A stretch of DNA of 64,000 nucleotides from Lientehia hominis (GCF_021044755.1 NZ_JAJNOR010000006.1:124001-188000), one strand, 5' to 3'. Shown: positions 17,406 to 26,893, counted from the stretch's first letter. Notes: generated by a model not told the origin, from the sequence alone. Program-made: numbers and translations.

Positions 17406-17455
17406 AAAAAAAAGAAAACCTCTGCGACCAAAACACATTAATCACTGAGGTTTTC
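17406..17455 (-). terminator. Intrinsic terminator after the metallo-hydrolase gene
   Basis: GAAAACCTC (17447-17455 read on the - strand) pairs with GAGGTTTTC (17414-17422). The inner GTGA/TCGC pairs extend the stem, and eight T follow on the - strand. Confidence 0.75.
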
Positions 17456-17471
17456 ATAATTAAAGAAGATT

Positions 17472-18566
17472 TTACGGCCTGCAGTTCCCACATGGGCTGT
17501 ACCCCTCGTCCAGGACCTCCTGCCGGCTTCCCACAAAGGACCTCTTGTTTTTCTCCTTCATGTCTTCCACACTGCCGCAGTCCGGCAAATGAAATTTCTT
17601 CGTGTTAGTATTCAGGACATATTCCTCTGTCTCTCTCGTCTCCGTCTCTGCTTTTTCAGGCTTCTGATCAAAAATAATCTCTCTTCCGTCGCTGCGGACA
17701 ATAAGTGTCCCCTGGATATCTGTCCGATAAATCTCTGCTCCTTGCTCGGACAGCCTGTTCAGTACCGCTTCCCTGGGATGTCCATAAGAATTCCCCAAAC
17801 CGCAGCTGATGACTGCCGCCGAGGGGTCCACCGCTTCTAAAAAGGCTTCTGTAGTTGCGGTATCCGATCCGTGATGGTTGACCAGATATACATCCGCCTC
17901 CACATCGACCCCTGCTTCCAGCAGGTCTGTTTCCGAAGCTTCCCCCATATCTCCCCCGAAGAAAAATTTATTGCTCCCGGCTGACACCACGGCGCTGACG
18001 GAATTATCATTCTCATCTTCGTAGTCATATTTAACCGGACCGGTTATTCGAATAAGGGCGGAGCCAAACGTGTAGGTCTCCCCGATCTGGGGATGCTGCT
18101 CCGGAACGGATCTTTCCTCCATGATCTCCGTATAAGAGCGATAGAGCTTTGTATCGGCCTCGTAATCCGCGGACAATACTTGATTTACAGAAAACTGATG
18201 AAGCACACCGATGACGCCGGCCAGATGATCCGCGTCATAATGCGTGATCACGACATAGTCCAATGTCTCTACTCCCTGCTTTTTCAGGTAGCTGACTACA
18301 AATGACGAATATTCATTGACGCCCCCGTCTATCAGTACATAACGTCCGTCCGATTCCAAAAGAGCGGCGCTTCCCTGTCCCACGTCCAGGTAGTGGACAG
18401 TCAGATCTGCTTCTGTCCGGCTGTCTTGTACCTGAGCATCCGCCAAGGGGCTTCCTGCGTATGTGGTTTCTTGTTTCCCGCAGGCGTTCAACGTGCCGAT
18501 CAGCAGAATCATGGAAAGGGCCAGCAATAAGCCTCTCCAAATTGTTATCCTTCGTCTAGTCTTCAT
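17472..18566 (-). CDS. Exported lipoprotein with ComEC-like metallo-beta-lactamase fold
   Basis: The 364-residue protein has a signal peptide with lipobox ending at C29 (LNAC), so it is likely anchored outside the membrane. The hydrolase domain spans about 54-300 with HYDADH at 109-114, the metal-binding signature. DVGQG at 61-65 is typical of the ComEC/Rec2 competence-associated subgroup. The last 50 residues hold cysteines in FHLPDCGSV and SPCGNC, an Ada-like metal-binding tail also seen in other secreted nucleases. A nuclease or phosphodiesterase role is plausible. The substrate is unknown. Confidence 0.83.
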   Translation of the reverse strand: MKTRRRITIWRGLLLALSMILLIGTLNACGKQETTYAGSPLADAQVQDSRTEADLTVHYLDVGQGSAALLESDGRYVLIDGGVNEYSSFVVSYLKKQGVETLDYVVITHYDADHLAGVIGVLHQFSVNQVLSADYEADTKLYRSYTEIMEERSVPEQHPQIGETYTFGSALIRITGPVKYDYEDENDNSVSAVVSAGSNKFFFGGDMGEASETDLLEAGVDVEADVYLVNHHGSDTATTEAFLEAVDPSAAVISCGLGNSYGHPREAVLNRLSEQGAEIYRTDIQGTLIVRSDGREIIFDQKPEKAETETRETEEYVLNTNTKKFHLPDCGSVEDMKEKNKRSFVGSRQEVLDEGYSPCGNCRP

Positions 18567-18588
18567 AAAATTCTCTCAATTCTTCTGT

Positions 18589-19614
18589 TTACTTTTCGTC
18601 TTTCCCCACAGCTTCCAGCGCCGTATGGGCCTGTTTGAGCATCTCCCGGATCGGAAGATGGTAAGGACAGCGTTCTTCGCAGACTCCGCAGTCCACACAG
18701 GCGTCAGCCTTTACGGCCTGGCTGTCGTATCTGGATTTTGACCACGCCGCCAGATCATACCGCCTCAGATATCCTGCAAATAAAAACACATTAGGAATGG
18801 CGATTCCTGCCGTACAAGGCGCGCAGTAATTGCAGCGCCGGCAGAACTGGGTCCCCAATTCCTTTTCAAGGGCCGCCATCTCCTCTTTCTCCCGTTCGCT
18901 GAGAGGCGTATGGTCATCGGCCGCCGCCGCGTTTTCCTCGACCTCGCTGACCGCAGCCATACCCGGTATCGCCACCGTCACCGCCGGATTTCGTAAGATG
19001 AATCTCACAGCCAGGGAACCGTCTTCAATATTCCCGCCTGCCATGGGCTTCATGGCAATAAAGCCAATGTTTTTCTCCTGACATGCTCGGATATATTCCT
19101 CTCCCTGGCGTTCGACCACATTGTAGGGAAACATGATAGTCTCCGCCCAGGGAAGATCAAGAGCTTTTTCAAACACCTTGGGTGAGTGGGCCGTCACCCC
19201 GATATGACCGATCTTTCCCGCCCTTCTGGCCTCCTCCAGAGCTTCCAAAGCACCGCCTTCTGCCATGACGGCCTCCAGCTGTTCCATATTGGGATTATGT
19301 ATCTGGTAAAGGTCGATATATCCGGTCCGGAGATTCTTTAAACTGATATCGATATCTCTCTCCATCTCTTCTTTTGTCCGGGCCATGCTCTTCGTCGCAA
19401 GGACAAATTTTTCCCGCACTCCCTCCAGGGCCTCTCCCAGAAATCCTTCACTGACCGAATAGGCCCTTGCCGTATCAATGAAGTTCACCCCCGTGTCCAA
19501 AAGGCTTTTCACGATCTTTTTCGTCTCCGCAGCATCCACCCTCTGCAGCGGAAGCCCTCCAAACCCTACTCTTGAAACCTTCAGACCTGTCTTTCCAAGT
19601 TCACGGTATTCCAT
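18589..19614 (-). CDS. Aldo/keto reductase with C-terminal ferredoxin-type domain
   Basis: The 341-residue protein begins with an AKR barrel (about 1-260), including the family starting pattern YRELGKTGLKVSRVGFG and D/Y/K/H-type catalytic region. A C-terminal iron-sulfur part follows. CRRCNYCAPC lies near 245-255 and CVDCGVCEERCP near 305-316, the latter a full [4Fe-4S] motif. Such fused AKRs are common in anaerobes and are thought to be redox enzymes of unknown substrate. I chose the ATG at 19614 because GGAAGGGAG precedes it; the frame stays open 20 codons further. Confidence 0.88.
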   Translation of the reverse strand: MEYRELGKTGLKVSRVGFGGLPLQRVDAAETKKIVKSLLDTGVNFIDTARAYSVSEGFLGEALEGVREKFVLATKSMARTKEEMERDIDISLKNLRTGYIDLYQIHNPNMEQLEAVMAEGGALEALEEARRAGKIGHIGVTAHSPKVFEKALDLPWAETIMFPYNVVERQGEEYIRACQEKNIGFIAMKPMAGGNIEDGSLAVRFILRNPAVTVAIPGMAAVSEVEENAAAADDHTPLSEREKEEMAALEKELGTQFCRRCNYCAPCTAGIAIPNVFLFAGYLRRYDLAAWSKSRYDSQAVKADACVDCGVCEERCPYHLPIREMLKQAHTALEAVGKDEK

Positions 19615-19680
19615 GATCTCCCTTCCTTTCTTTTCATATAACAAAGTGTGTATCCTGCGTGGAACATTTCCCATTATATT

Positions 19681-19725
19681 AAAAAGCTCCGGCCAGCCGG
19701 CTCACTGCCGGCGGCCAAAGCCTTG
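19681..19725 (-). terminator. Hairpin at the end of the ATP synthase operon
   Basis: GGCCgCCGGC and GCCGGCtGGCC arms pair around a five-base loop just past atpC. The T run is short and a few bases away, so termination strength is uncertain. Confidence 0.55.
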
Positions 19726-19729
19726 TTAC

Positions 19730-20137
19730 TTATTTTGCCGCATTTATTCTGGCCAGAGCGCGGCGAAGGGCCATCTCCGCTCTGATCACATCCATTTCGC
19801 CTCCCTTAGACTGGATGCGCTCCTCTGCCCGTTCTTTCGCTTTCTTGGCCCGCTCCAGATCGATTTCCTCCGGCCATTCCGCCGCCTCAGCGAGGACCGT
19901 CACCTTATCCTTGAGGATTTCCGCAAAGCCTCCGTGGAGCGCCGCCTTTTTCTTTTCTCCTCCTGGCCGGTGGATAATAAGAATGCCCGGGGACAGGATA
20001 CAGGTGGTAGGCACATGCTTCTTATAGACGCCAATGGCCCCCTCTTTGGTATTCATCTCTACCATTTCTACCTTATCCTCATAGAACACCCTGTCGGGCG
20101 TGATCACCCGAAGGTCAAATAATTTCTCGTCTGCCAC
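19730..20137 (-). CDS. atpC: ATP synthase epsilon subunit
   Basis: The 135-residue subunit of the F1 central stalk has the N-terminal beta-sandwich (about 1-88) and the C-terminal helical hairpin (about 90-135) that can inhibit hydrolysis. The start FDLRVITPDRVFYEDKVEMVEM is typical. It closes the atp operon, 12 bases after atpD, and is followed by a hairpin. Confidence 0.96.
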   Translation of the reverse strand: MADEKLFDLRVITPDRVFYEDKVEMVEMNTKEGAIGVYKKHVPTTCILSPGILIIHRPGGEKKKAALHGGFAEILKDKVTVLAEAAEWPEEIDLERAKKAKERAEERIQSKGGEMDVIRAEMALRRALARINAAK

Positions 20138-20149
20138 CGGAACACCCCC

Positions 20150-21541
20150 TTAATTAACACGAGCCAGTACGTCGTCAATGTTGCCCGCGTTGAGGAAATG
20201 GCTCTCGGGGATATCGTCATATTTGCCTTCGATGATCTCCCTGAAGCCCTGAATGGTTTCGGAAAGCGGCACATAGCGTCCTTCCAGACCGGTAAACTGG
20301 CCGGCCACAAAGAACGGCTGCGATAGGAATCTCTGCACCTTCCTTGCTCTGGACACAGTCAGCTTCTCTTCCTCGGACAATTCATCCATACCCAGGATTG
20401 CGATGATATCCTGCAGCTCATTGTATTTCTGCAGAATCTCCTGTACCCCTCGGGCTACTGCATAATGCTCTTCTCCCACAATACGGGGATCTAAAATTCT
20501 GGACGTGGATTCCAGAGGATCCACGGCCGGATATATGCCAAGCTCCACGATGGAACGGGAGAGTACGGTAGTAGCGTCCAAATGAGCGAAGGTAGTAGCC
20601 GGCGCCGGATCGGTCAGGTCATCGGCCGGCACATAAACGGCCTGTACGGAAGTAATAGAACCGCTCTTCGTGGAAGTGATACGCTCCTGAAGAGCACCCA
20701 TCTCCGTCTGCAGCGTAGGCTGATAGCCCACGGCCGACGGCATACGGCCAAGAAGCGCCGATACCTCGGAGCCTGCCTGTGTGAAACGGAAAATATTGTC
20801 AATGAACAGCAGGACATCCTTGCCGCCCTTATCTCTGAAATATTCCGCCATGGTTAGGCCGGTCAGCCCCACTCTCATCCTGGCTCCCGGTGGCTCGTTC
20901 ATCTGGCCGAAGACCATGGTGGTCTTATTGATTACCCCTGATTCCTGCATCTCGTAATACAGATCGTTGCCCTCACGGGTACGCTCGCCCACGCCGGTGA
21001 AAACAGAATATCCTCCGTGTTCCGTCGCGATATTCCGAATCAGCTCCTGGATCAGTACCGTCTTTCCCACCCCGGCGCCTCCGAAAAGGCCAATCTTCCC
21101 GCCTTTTTGGTAAGGGCAGAGAAGGTCTACTACTTTGATGCCCGTCTCCAGAATCTCCGTATCTGTCGCCTGCTCCTCGAAGGAAGGCGCTTTCCTGTGA
21201 ATGGGAAGGCGTTCCTCCGTTTTAGGAGCTTCTTTATTATCAATGGGTTCTCCCAGAACATTAAAAATCCTTCCAAGAGTATTTTCTCCCACGGGCACCG
21301 TGATAGGGCCGCCTGTGGCCGCCGCCTCCATGCCGCGGACAAGTCCGTCCGTTGAGCCCATGGCAATGCACCTGACCGTATCATCGCCCAGATGCTGGGA
21401 TACTTCCACAGTCAGATCCGTCCCGTCACTCCTCCGTACCTTGATCGCCTCATTGATGTCGGGGAGTTTTCCTTCACTGAACTTGATATCCAGGACGGCA
21501 CTGATGATCTGGGTGATTCTGCCGATATTCGTCTCTGGCAT
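20150..21541 (-). CDS. atpD: ATP synthase beta subunit
   Basis: The 463-residue catalytic subunit of F1 carries the Walker A motif GGAGVGKT at 154-161, the GERTREGNDLY segment with the catalytic glutamate, and the DELSEEE loop near the C terminus. I start at MPETNIG because AAAGGAG stands about 10 bases ahead. The frame extends 15 codons further without such a site. The typical length for this subunit is 460-480. Confidence 0.97.
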   Translation of the reverse strand: MPETNIGRITQIISAVLDIKFSEGKLPDINEAIKVRRSDGTDLTVEVSQHLGDDTVRCIAMGSTDGLVRGMEAAATGGPITVPVGENTLGRIFNVLGEPIDNKEAPKTEERLPIHRKAPSFEEQATDTEILETGIKVVDLLCPYQKGGKIGLFGGAGVGKTVLIQELIRNIATEHGGYSVFTGVGERTREGNDLYYEMQESGVINKTTMVFGQMNEPPGARMRVGLTGLTMAEYFRDKGGKDVLLFIDNIFRFTQAGSEVSALLGRMPSAVGYQPTLQTEMGALQERITSTKSGSITSVQAVYVPADDLTDPAPATTFAHLDATTVLSRSIVELGIYPAVDPLESTSRILDPRIVGEEHYAVARGVQEILQKYNELQDIIAILGMDELSEEEKLTVSRARKVQRFLSQPFFVAGQFTGLEGRYVPLSETIQGFREIIEGKYDDIPESHFLNAGNIDDVLARVN

Positions 21542-21605
21542 TCCTTGTTCACTCCTTTTCCTAAATTTTTGCATCCCGCAGCGCATTTTTCTGACCGCCG
21601 CTTTC

Positions 21606-22481
21606 TCAGTTCAGAGCCTCTGCGCCGGCGATGATCTCGGTCAGCTCCTGCGTGATAGAGGACTGTCTCGCCCGGTTATACTGCAGGGACAGCTTATCTA
21701 TCATTTCCTCCGCGTTGCTCGTCGCAGAATCCATGGCCTGCATTCTCGCACCGTTCTCGCTGGCTATGGATTCCAGCATTCCGCCGTAGATCAGATTATA
21801 TACATAGCCGGGAATCAGGGCATTTAAGACCTCTTCCTCATCCCCGTCATAATTCATCGGACACTCCCTGTCCTCTGAAACCGCCTGCCCCGCAGCCAAC
21901 TCTTCCTCTGAAAGCTCTATAGGAAGCAGCTTAATGAGCTTGGGTTCATGGCTGACCGTGTTCTTGAATGCCGTATAAGCCAGGTAGATTTCACCGACCT
22001 CACCGCTTTGATAAGCTTCCAGGACCGCCCGGCCTATGGCCGCGGCATCCGCATAAGAAGGCTCCTCGATCACATCTGAATAATCCCTGGTAAGCTCATA
22101 TCCTCTTCTCACAAGGGCATCCCTGCCTTTGCGGCCGATGGCATACAGCTTCACCCGTCCCATTTCCAAATCCGTGTTTCCGTCAACTTCCTTCACAATG
22201 TTGGAATTATAGCCCCCGGCCAGCCCCCGGTTGGAGGTGATGGCGATGACCGCCTGTTTATCTGAGATTCCCTTCTGCAGATAGGGATGACGCACATTCT
22301 GAGTATGGGCCAGGATCGAACAGACCGTGCTGTAGGTCAGATCAAAATAAGGACGCGTGTTCTCCGCCTTAACCCTGGATTTCTGCAGCTTAACCGTAGA
22401 TACCAGTTTCATTGCATTGGTAATCTGCTGAGTGCTCTGGATACTGGATTTCCTTCTCTTGATCTCGCGCATTGTAGCCAT
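21606..22481 (-). CDS. atpG: ATP synthase gamma subunit
   Basis: The 291-residue rotor shaft subunit has the conserved N-terminal REIKRRKSSIQSTQQITNAM helix and C-terminal RARQSSITQELTEIIAGAEAL helix. Together they form the coiled coil inside the alpha-beta hexamer. It sits between atpA and atpD as usual. Confidence 0.97.
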   Translation of the reverse strand: MATMREIKRRKSSIQSTQQITNAMKLVSTVKLQKSRVKAENTRPYFDLTYSTVCSILAHTQNVRHPYLQKGISDKQAVIAITSNRGLAGGYNSNIVKEVDGNTDLEMGRVKLYAIGRKGRDALVRRGYELTRDYSDVIEEPSYADAAAIGRAVLEAYQSGEVGEIYLAYTAFKNTVSHEPKLIKLLPIELSEEELAAGQAVSEDRECPMNYDGDEEEVLNALIPGYVYNLIYGGMLESIASENGARMQAMDSATSNAEEMIDKLSLQYNRARQSSITQELTEIIAGAEALN

Positions 22482-22485
22482 AAAA

Positions 22486-23997
22486 TCACCTCAGTTCAAA
22501 CTGTTCTTTGAATTCAGAAACAGCCGTGGCCAGTTTTTCCTCCAGTTCCGGGGAAAGTGCCTTCTCCCTTCGGATCGCTTCAGGAAGCTCCGGATATTTT
22601 GTATCTACAAATTCAAACAATCCTTTTTCAAAACGCAGAATCTCGTCCACCGGGATATCCAGCAGATATTTCTTAGTTGCGGCATAAATAATGATCACCT
22701 GATATTCTACGCCCATGGGCTGATACTGAGGCTGCTTAAGAACTTCTCGGATACGCTCGCCCTGGGCCAGTTTTTCCTTGGTGTCCGCATCCAGCTCAGA
22801 ACCGAACTGGGAGAACGCCGCCAGCTCACGGAACTGGGCCAGCTCCACACGGATGGGCGCTGCGATCTTCTTGATTGCCTTGATCTGCGCCGCACCGCCT
22901 ACCCGGGACACAGAAAGTCCCGCATTGATAGCGGGACGGAATCCCGCGTTGAACATTTCCGTTTCCAGATAAATCTGGCCGTCGGTAATGGAGATTACAT
23001 TCGTAGGAATATACGCCGATACGTCACCGGCCTGAGTTTCAATAATGGGAAGCGCCGTGAGGGAGCCTCCTCCCAGTTCGTCGGACAGCCTGGCCGCCCG
23101 CTCCAGAAGCCTGGAGTGCAGATAAAACACATCGCCGGGATAGGCTTCTCGTCCCGGCGGCCTGCGCAGAAGCAGGGAAAGCGTACGGTATGCCGTCGCA
23201 TGCTTCGACAAGTCGTCATATACCACCAGCACATCTTTGCCGGCTTCCATCCATTCCTCGCCGATGGCGCAGCCGGAGTATGGCGCAATATACTGTAACG
23301 GAGCCATTTCGCTGGCCGTCGCCGCCACTACTGTGGTATAATCCATGGCCTGATATTCTTCCAGGGTCTTCACGATTCCCGCAACTGTAGAAGCCTTCTG
23401 CCCGATCGCCACGTAGATGCAGTTTACGCCTTTTCCCCTTTGGTTGATGATGGTATCAATGGCAAGAGCGGTCTTGCCCGTCTGCCTGTCCCCAATGATC
23501 AACTCACGCTGTCCTCTTCCGATGGGCACCATGGCGTCAATGGCCTTGATCCCTGTCTGAAGAGGGGTATCCACCGATTTCCTGGTGATAACGCCCGGCG
23601 CCACACGCTCTATCTGTCGGTATCTGTCCGCATGGATAGGGCCCTTCCCATCGATAGGCTGGCCAAGGGCATTCACGACACGCCCCAGCATTCCGTCTCC
23701 CACAGGCACTTCAACTACCCTGCCAGTGGTCTTTACTGTATCCCCTTCCGCAATGTTTCTCTGGTCCCCCAGAAGCACGGCGCCCACATTGTCCTCTTCC
23801 AGATTGAGGACCATGCCATAAACTTCCCCCGGAAATTCCAGAAGCTCGCCCTGCATTGCTTTTTCAAGGCCATGGATACGTGCGATTCCGTCTGCGACCT
23901 GGATGACCGTGCCCACATCGGACACCTCCAGGCGTGAGGAATATCTCTCAATCTGCTCTTTGATGACGGAGCTGATTTCTTCCGGTCTTAAATTCAT
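22486..23997 (-). CDS. atpA: ATP synthase alpha subunit
   Basis: The 503-residue non-catalytic nucleotide-binding subunit of F1 has Walker A GDRQTGKT at 169-176 and the expected VGGAAQIKAIKK region near residue 375. The start MNLRPEE was selected over an in-frame codon 12 residues upstream because AAGGTG precedes it. It follows atpH by 43 bases. Confidence 0.97.
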   Translation of the reverse strand: MNLRPEEISSVIKEQIERYSSRLEVSDVGTVIQVADGIARIHGLEKAMQGELLEFPGEVYGMVLNLEEDNVGAVLLGDQRNIAEGDTVKTTGRVVEVPVGDGMLGRVVNALGQPIDGKGPIHADRYRQIERVAPGVITRKSVDTPLQTGIKAIDAMVPIGRGQRELIIGDRQTGKTALAIDTIINQRGKGVNCIYVAIGQKASTVAGIVKTLEEYQAMDYTTVVAATASEMAPLQYIAPYSGCAIGEEWMEAGKDVLVVYDDLSKHATAYRTLSLLLRRPPGREAYPGDVFYLHSRLLERAARLSDELGGGSLTALPIIETQAGDVSAYIPTNVISITDGQIYLETEMFNAGFRPAINAGLSVSRVGGAAQIKAIKKIAAPIRVELAQFRELAAFSQFGSELDADTKEKLAQGERIREVLKQPQYQPMGVEYQVIIIYAATKKYLLDIPVDEILRFEKGLFEFVDTKYPELPEAIRREKALSPELEEKLATAVSEFKEQFELR

Positions 23998-24040
23998 GGA
24001 GCTTTCGCACCTTCTTTCTATAGTTATGATCACAGGCCTC

Positions 24041-24589
24041 TCAGCCCAGCTGAATCTTCATGAGCTCTTTTTTCAGCTCATACAGCCTGCTCTTGACACT
24101 GCTGTCCACCACGCGGTCGCCAATCCGAATGACAAGTCCGCCAATAAGGCTCTCATCAATGTAAAAATTCATCTCAAACTCTTCATACTTAGTGGTTTCC
24201 AGCAATTTCTGTTCAATCTGTTTTTTCTGTGCATCGGAAAGCGGCGCCGCCGAGGTCACAAAAGCGATTCCTATATTCTTATATTCCTTCACTTTGCCGA
24301 TAAAATAGGAAAGAACCGCATCCAGCTCATTCTGACGCCCTTTTTCAATAACTACTCTTAGAAATCCCGTCATCTCTGCCGATACACGGCCCTTAAATAC
24401 GGACTCCATCACCTCAAGCTTCTCTTCCTTGATGATATTCGGATGATTGAACAGCTTCAGAAGCTTCGGATTATCCGAAAGAATCTCCCGGACAGCTTCC
24501 GCTTCCGCATACAGTCCATCCACATTTTTCACATCCAGGGCTGTTTCAAAAAGCGCTTCGCCATATATCTTTGAAATCAGCTTTGCCAT
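24041..24589 (-). CDS. atpH: ATP synthase delta subunit
   Basis: The 182-residue peripheral-stalk subunit (OSCP type) has an N-terminal helical domain and the C-terminal segment DESLIGGLVIRIGDRVVDSS characteristic of the family. It overlaps the atpF stop by 13 bases, so translation is coupled. Confidence 0.95.
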   Translation of the reverse strand: MAKLISKIYGEALFETALDVKNVDGLYAEAEAVREILSDNPKLLKLFNHPNIIKEEKLEVMESVFKGRVSAEMTGFLRVVIEKGRQNELDAVLSYFIGKVKEYKNIGIAFVTSAAPLSDAQKKQIEQKLLETTKYEEFEMNFYIDESLIGGLVIRIGDRVVDSSVKSRLYELKKELMKIQLG

Positions 24590-25143
24590 GTGTCATCACC
24601 TATTTCCTTTAACGTCCTGTCTATCAGCTCATCCTGGATCTTCACATCCATGGACGCCTTCACGGCCTTGACGGCCATCATGGACGCAATGGTTATCATT
24701 TCCTGCTTCATATCATCCAGAGCCTTCTTCTTCTCCAGCTCCGCCTCGCGGCCGGCCCTTTCAATAATGCGGGCTGATTCTGCTTTGGCGTTTTCCAGAA
24801 TTTCTTCTTCCCGTTTCAATGCCTTCTTTCTGGCCTCCGCCAGAATCGCCTCTGCTTCCTTGTCGATATCCTTTATCTTTGCTTCATACTCGGTCTTCAG
24901 CTCCGCCGCTGTCTTTTTGTCCGCCGCGGCAGTATCCAGGTCCGTCCGGATCTTCTCCGAACGCTTCTCCAGCATATTGCGTACCGGGTTAAAAAGCAGA
25001 TATGACAAGGCGAAAAACAGGATGAAAATATTGACGCCCAAAAGCAGAGCGTCATGGATCAGCTGAAGGTCAAGCCCCAGAATCCTGGTATACTCTTCCC
25101 CGCTGGCCGCCAGAAAGTTTCCCGCTGCCAATATCGCTCCCAA
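24577..25143 (-). CDS. atpF: ATP synthase b subunit
   Basis: The 188-residue stator subunit has one membrane segment at about 30-52 followed by a long charged coiled coil (about 60-150) rich in Lys, Glu and Ala. This anchors F1 to the membrane a subunit. It lies between the c subunit and delta genes as usual. Confidence 0.95.
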   Translation of the reverse strand: MGAILAAGNFLAASGEEYTRILGLDLQLIHDALLLGVNIFILFFALSYLLFNPVRNMLEKRSEKIRTDLDTAAADKKTAAELKTEYEAKIKDIDKEAEAILAEARKKALKREEEILENAKAESARIIERAGREAELEKKKALDDMKQEMITIASMMAVKAVKASMDVKIQDELIDRTLKEIGDDTWQS

Positions 25144-25195
25144 TGTTCCGCCTCCTTTCTTCCACTCCCTGAATGGAGTCTCTTATCCTCTTTAT

Positions 25196-25444
25196 TTAGA
25201 AAGGTTTCACGAACATCAGGATAAATGCGACTACGAGGCCGTAAAGACCCGTAGTCTCCGCTACTGCCTGTCCGAGAAGCATGGTGGTCGTGATATCGCC
25301 CTTCGCTCCCGGATTACGGCCAACTGCCGCCGCCGCATGTCCGGCCGCGATTCCCTGTCCAACACCAGGTCCTATACCGGCGATCATCGCCAGACCAGCG
25401 CCAATTGCTGAACACGCATAGATTAAATCCTGTCCTGTAATCAT
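25196..25444 (-). CDS. atpE: ATP synthase c subunit with sodium-type ion site
   Basis: The 82-residue proteolipid forms the rotor ring with two membrane helices. The ion site includes P26-G-V-G-Q30 in helix 1 and V61-A-E63-T64-T65 with Y68 in helix 2. These positions line up with the Na+ ligands of the Ilyobacter tartaricus c ring (Q32, V63, E65, S66, T67, Y70), with Thr replacing Ser. The enzyme may therefore couple to sodium rather than protons. This is prediction from motif alone. Confidence 0.95.
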   Translation of the reverse strand: MITGQDLIYACSAIGAGLAMIAGIGPGVGQGIAAGHAAAAVGRNPGAKGDITTTMLLGQAVAETTGLYGLVVAFILMFVKPF

Positions 25445-25504
25445 AATAAATCCTCCTTCAATGTTTTGATTCTCATAACTTTTGATTTTTCGTTCTTTCT
25501 GCTC

Positions 25505-26200
25505 TCACATTTTATCGTCCACATACACCATAGTCAGCATGCAGAACACATAGGTCTGGATACATCCGGAAAACAGATCCAGATATGCGTGCAGAAACGC
25601 TGGTATTCCCAGCTTTGCAATTACTATCGGTATGATACCATACCACAGCGCCATTATGATGGTTCCGGCCAGCATATTGGCAAACAGACGCAATGACAAT
25701 GATATCGGTGTTGCGATCTCGCCTATCAGATTGATCGGAAAAAACAAAGGTATTGGCTCAAACAGCGCTTTGAAATGTCCTGCTCTCTGACATTTGATCC
25801 CGTTGTACTGAATCAGTACAAATGTTATCAGACCCAGACAAAGTGTCACGCCGTAATCAGCCGTCGGCCCCCGGAGCCCCAGCAGCCCGGAAAGGTTGCA
25901 GATCAATATGAACAAAAACAAAGTACCGATATAGTTCAGGAACTTTTTCGGTTTTTTCATATTGGTGCTGACCATTTTCCCCAGCATTTCCACTATCGTT
26001 TCCACCGCGTTCTGGAAACCGGTCGGGACTTCCTTCGCTTTCTTCATACAGCGGTTGGCTGCAAAAGCAAATATCAATATGACGACTGTCACGATTATCA
26101 TCGACACATGGGTAGTCGTAAGCCAGAACGTATGTCCAAACAGCTCATAGCTCACCAGCCCATGGATGGCAAAATCCGCTTCACAAAGAATCATTCTCAT
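25505..26200 (-). CDS. atpB: ATP synthase a subunit
   Basis: The 231-residue membrane subunit provides the ion channels of Fo. It has five to six hydrophobic segments, including SLSLRLFANMLAGT with the essential arginine and the C-terminal FSGCIQTYVFCMLTMVYV. It starts after a GGGGTGA site and precedes atpE. Confidence 0.96.
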   Translation of the reverse strand: MRMILCEADFAIHGLVSYELFGHTFWLTTTHVSMIIVTVVILIFAFAANRCMKKAKEVPTGFQNAVETIVEMLGKMVSTNMKKPKKFLNYIGTLFLFILICNLSGLLGLRGPTADYGVTLCLGLITFVLIQYNGIKCQRAGHFKALFEPIPLFFPINLIGEIATPISLSLRLFANMLAGTIIMALWYGIIPIVIAKLGIPAFLHAYLDLFSGCIQTYVFCMLTMVYVDDKM

Positions 26201-26244
26201 GCTCTCACCCCTTTCTTATTAAAGTAGGTTTTTCTTTCTATCCT

Positions 26245-26655
26245 TCAGCCTTCGGAATCCAAGCCTTTTCCGAAACGGCAGAAAGCCTTGTGGATAAGCG
26301 GCCTCAAATATACGCCCAGTTTAAGTGTGAACAGACCTGCCAGGATTGCCAGCATATCAAACCAGCCTGAGCTCCAGGCGGCCAGAAGAACGAAGGCCCC
26401 GACAGCAACCCGTATTATATAAGACCGGAATGCATGATTCTTCGCAGTCTTTTCCTCCATCATATCAATGGAAGTCTCCAAGGTGACGCTCATATGAAGG
26501 AAATAACCGGCCGCCATCAGGACTCCCAATAGAAAGCCTAAAAGTATCCTGGCCTGCGCTCCCCAAAATATCAAGATCACGGCAAACCCCAGTATGCCCC
26601 AGAGAAATATACCTAGGATCACCTCTTTGACCACCTGGCCGGCATATTTAATCAT
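26245..26655 (-). CDS. AtpI-like ATP synthase membrane protein
   Basis: The 136-residue protein has four predicted membrane helices and stands directly before atpB, the place of AtpI (ATP synthase chain I) proteins. AtpI-type proteins help c-ring assembly or magnesium supply in some species. I chose the ATG at 26655, with GAGGAGG ahead and an eight-base overlap with the gene upstream. The frame stays open 29 codons further. Confidence 0.75.
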   Translation of the reverse strand: MIKYAGQVVKEVILGIFLWGILGFAVILIFWGAQARILLGFLLGVLMAAGYFLHMSVTLETSIDMMEEKTAKNHAFRSYIIRVAVGAFVLLAAWSSGWFDMLAILAGLFTLKLGVYLRPLIHKAFCRFGKGLDSEG

Positions 26656-26893
26656 CGTCTTCCTCCTCGCCGTCCTCTTCATCCGGCCTGACCGCTTTCT
26701 TGGCCAGGATGTATGCGCTTCTTGCCCCGGCCAGTATTCCAAGGAGCAGAAGCGGCAGAGTAAAATACGTGGAAAACTTTTTATCCAGCCATACGCCTAA
26801 AAGCACACACAGGATGACCGGCGTAAGCATGGTAATGCCAAGCTGGCTCACCAGAGCCAGGCAGCGCACCAGTTCCCGATGCCTTTTTTTCAT
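26648..26893 (-). CDS. AtpZ-like small membrane protein, first gene of the atp operon
   Basis: The 81-residue protein has two membrane helices (about 12-32 and 37-62) and a very acidic end of Glu and Asp. It matches the AtpZ/AtpI family placed first in many Firmicute atp operons, where AtpZ is linked to magnesium or calcium transport. GGAGGGG precedes the ATG at 26893. Confidence 0.78.
   Translation of the reverse strand: MKKRHRELVRCLALVSQLGITMLTPVILCVLLGVWLDKKFSTYFTLPLLLLGILAGARSAYILAKKAVRPDEEDGEEEDDD

Noticed and set aside
17236..17471. CIRCE or CtsR-type heat-shock operator before hsp20
   Set aside because: Neither the TTAGCACTC-type inverted repeat nor GGTCAAA heptads are present. A different palindrome is there instead.
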